Positions 62,181 to 64,000 of a stretch of 64,000 nt of DNA are shown here, in pieces; position 1 is the stretch's first letter; every line of letters starts with the position of its first letter. Under the pieces are notes generated by a model. That model saw only the letters and a program-made list of their open reading frames with translations, did not search any database and was not told where the DNA came from. Source of the stretch: Elysia chlorotica (Eukaryota > Mollusca > Gastropoda > Plakobranchidae). Where the stretch lies: contig RQTK01000682.1 in the NCBI GenBank assembly GCA_003991915.1, forward strand, positions 85,202-149,201. The letters run 5' to 3'. A program made the position numbers and the translations under genes.

Positions 62181-64000
62181 TAGACAATGGATAGACTTTT
62201 CTCATTGGTGCAGAGGATCCTTCATGTGTAATAAACATTTCATTGAATTTGAATAATTTTATTTTAAGCTATTTTAAGTGCCATTTCTGTTTTCTGTGTA
62301 ATTAACTTACATCTAAAATTTTAGATGTCTGAAATTTCTTGTTGTAAAAAGTTTTTTTAATCAGCAAACTACTGTAAACCTTAATCCATAATAAAGTTTA
62401 AATAAATTGTATTGGTAAATGTCCATCATACCATGAGAAGCATGATTTGTGCTAATTTGAGTAGTGTTTAAAATTGCATAGTAGACCATTTTTGGGTTTG
62501 CGACTCATGACAAAATACATATCTCAAAACAAGATAAGGTCTGTATATATATATATATATGTTGGAGCAATTTGCACAAAGTTCCACATGATAGTTTTGA
62601 AGAGAAAAAAAAAACTATAAGGTATAGTCAAATTGTGTGTTAGCTTGATTTATAAAACTGCTTTTGTGCTTCTGGGGAACACAGGCATTCTTTAAATCCC
62701 TGCTTCTCAGGATAGTCTTAGTTGAATTTCCAATCTTTTCGCTGGTTTTAGATTCGTTCTTTCACTCAGTCTGGAAATCCCCTATAACTTAATTGTTCAC
62801 AAATGTTCTTCTTCAATAGGATGATAAAGAGGACAGTCGTATTGTTGTAAAGCATTTCCTTATTAAATTTCTAAGTAAACTTTAACAAGGATGATATTCA
62901 TAACAAACTGGACATTTGTTTCTTGAAACCTAGGTCAGATATCTACCCTCCATACCCATTCATCTGCCTAAGTATCTCTCAGGGGCAATTAAGTTGGTTG
63001 CTTGTTTACCATAATCTGCTTTGGACTAAACTGTGTTTGGTTTTGTGATATTTTGATGTTAAATTCGACATGAAATGTACCTGCATAAGTTCTACGATAA
63101 GTGGAAAGCCTGATTGGGAACTGAGGATTTTCTGGTTCTGAGATTATTTTTGTTGGAGGAGAGCATCATTCAAAGCTTGTCTTTCAGCTCAGTGTGCAGC
63201 CAACTCTGAGATCTTGATTCAAATGTTTCCCTTTTTCTTTTCCAAGTAATTAAAAAAAATGGTTTTTGTTTCAGCTACAGCAGCTAAATTGATCTTACTT
63301 CCACATTTTAGTTTTATGTGTTTGTCTATTTATATAAAGCAAATGATTTTGTAAAATTTGTAAAAGGAAGTTACCCAAGGGGTTGTGTTTCACAATCTCT
63401 CTCTTTGTTTGCAGTAGATTTCCTGTACCACCTATTGTTAAAGCTCGAGTAAAGTAGGTTGCAGCCTTTTATATTGAGGATTGTTCATGTTGAGATAAAT
63501 AAAGGGAAACAATAATCACTTCTCTTTTCTAAAATTTGCTTAGTTTTACAACCCTTAGGCTCTCAAAAGACCATTATAATTATATTATATAATGGAGATT
63601 TTCCATTTATCACTATATTTGGGTTCTAATATATTCATGATCACTGCAAATATAATCAAACAAATATCTTATCTGCCCGTTTGCGTGTATGGCTTCGCTG
63701 CATGATGATTTCAAGAGAACTGGTTTCTCCATGTACTGTCATGGCTGAAGATTGACAGAAAGAGGTTTGTTTGTTGTCAGTCTGATATTGTTCTCTTTGA
63801 GTTTGATATTTAATGAAGTTTGGTATTTTTGTGTTTGCATGATTCATATATCGAGAGAAAAACATTATTTTGTACAGAATTGTAGTAACTCAAGTATACA
63901 TTCTTGTATTGTGCAATACTCATTGAGACATTGAAATTACATGTATATGTATATGATTCACTTTTACCATCCTATCTGTTAAATCATTGAGAGGGATTTA
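62181..64000 (+). other. 3' UTR and downstream flank
   Basis: AT-rich sequence with several AATAAA hexamers and a (TA)n run near 62546. No ORF with recognisable similarity and no RNA gene seen. Confidence 0.5.
62230..62406 (+). terminator. candidate polyadenylation signals of the ADAM gene
   Basis: AATAAA at 62230-62235, 50 bases after the stop, and again at 62390-62395 and 62401-62406. Which is used cannot be told from sequence; further AATAAA copies occur near 63495. Confidence 0.5.

Overview
The window is nuclear DNA from an animal, most likely a mollusc and probably a gastropod. Genes are split into many short GT-AG exons, (GA/CT)n microsatellites are very abundant, and a tRNA-derived SINE ending in a GACGTTAAACCAACC-type tail recurs. 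The phylum is an inference from gene structure and repeats; no species can be named. The assembly is draft quality: a 363-base run of N lies at 22839-23201 and a single N at 37664.

Two protein-coding genes diverge from an intergenic region at about 20.05-21.74 kb. On the minus strand, 20049 down to 2890, is the ortholog of CFAP221 (PCDP1), a calmodulin-binding protein of the ciliary central apparatus. I traced 21 exons by splice sites and reading phase, about 865 residues; the short C-terminal end was not found and may lie left of the window. On the plus strand, 21741 to 62180, is a membrane-anchored ADAM metalloprotease of the meltrin (ADAM12/19/33) type. Its 22 coding exons join in one continuous frame of 1507 codons plus stop: signal sequence, prodomain with cysteine switch and furin site, active zinc protease, disintegrin, cysteine-rich and EGF-like regions, transmembrane helix, and a very long (about 680 residues in one exon) proline- and serine-rich cytoplasmic tail.

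Four places break the simple gene structure. (1) ADAM coding exon 5 (43260-43342) is on the minus strand although all other exons are on plus, yet its phases and protein sequence fit exactly between exons 4 and 6, so a segment is inverted in the genome or in the assembly. (2) ADAM exon 4 lies in a ~750-bp segment present twice in tandem (40.43-41.92 kb). (3) CFAP221 exons 7 and 8 lie in a ~1.15-kb segment present twice (13.34-15.80 kb). In both duplications inclusion of both copies would break the frame. (4) CFAP221 exon 20 is split by about 570 bp of simple repeat flanked by a 25-bp direct repeat.

Layout: 1-2.9 kb, microsatellites and small repeats; 2.9-20.05 kb, CFAP221, with a dead piggyBac transposase, a SINE and a MITE-like copy in its introns; 20.05-21.74 kb, divergent intergenic region with a long (GAA)n/(GAT)n tract; 21.74-46 kb, the 5' half of the ADAM gene with very long, repeat-filled introns (SINEs, LINE remnant, CT arrays, minisatellites); 46-62.2 kb, the compact 3' half with protease, disintegrin and tail exons; 62.2-64 kb, 3' UTR or flanking AT-rich sequence with several AATAAA signals. 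The two genes have no obvious shared function; they are neighbours that diverge from one region.
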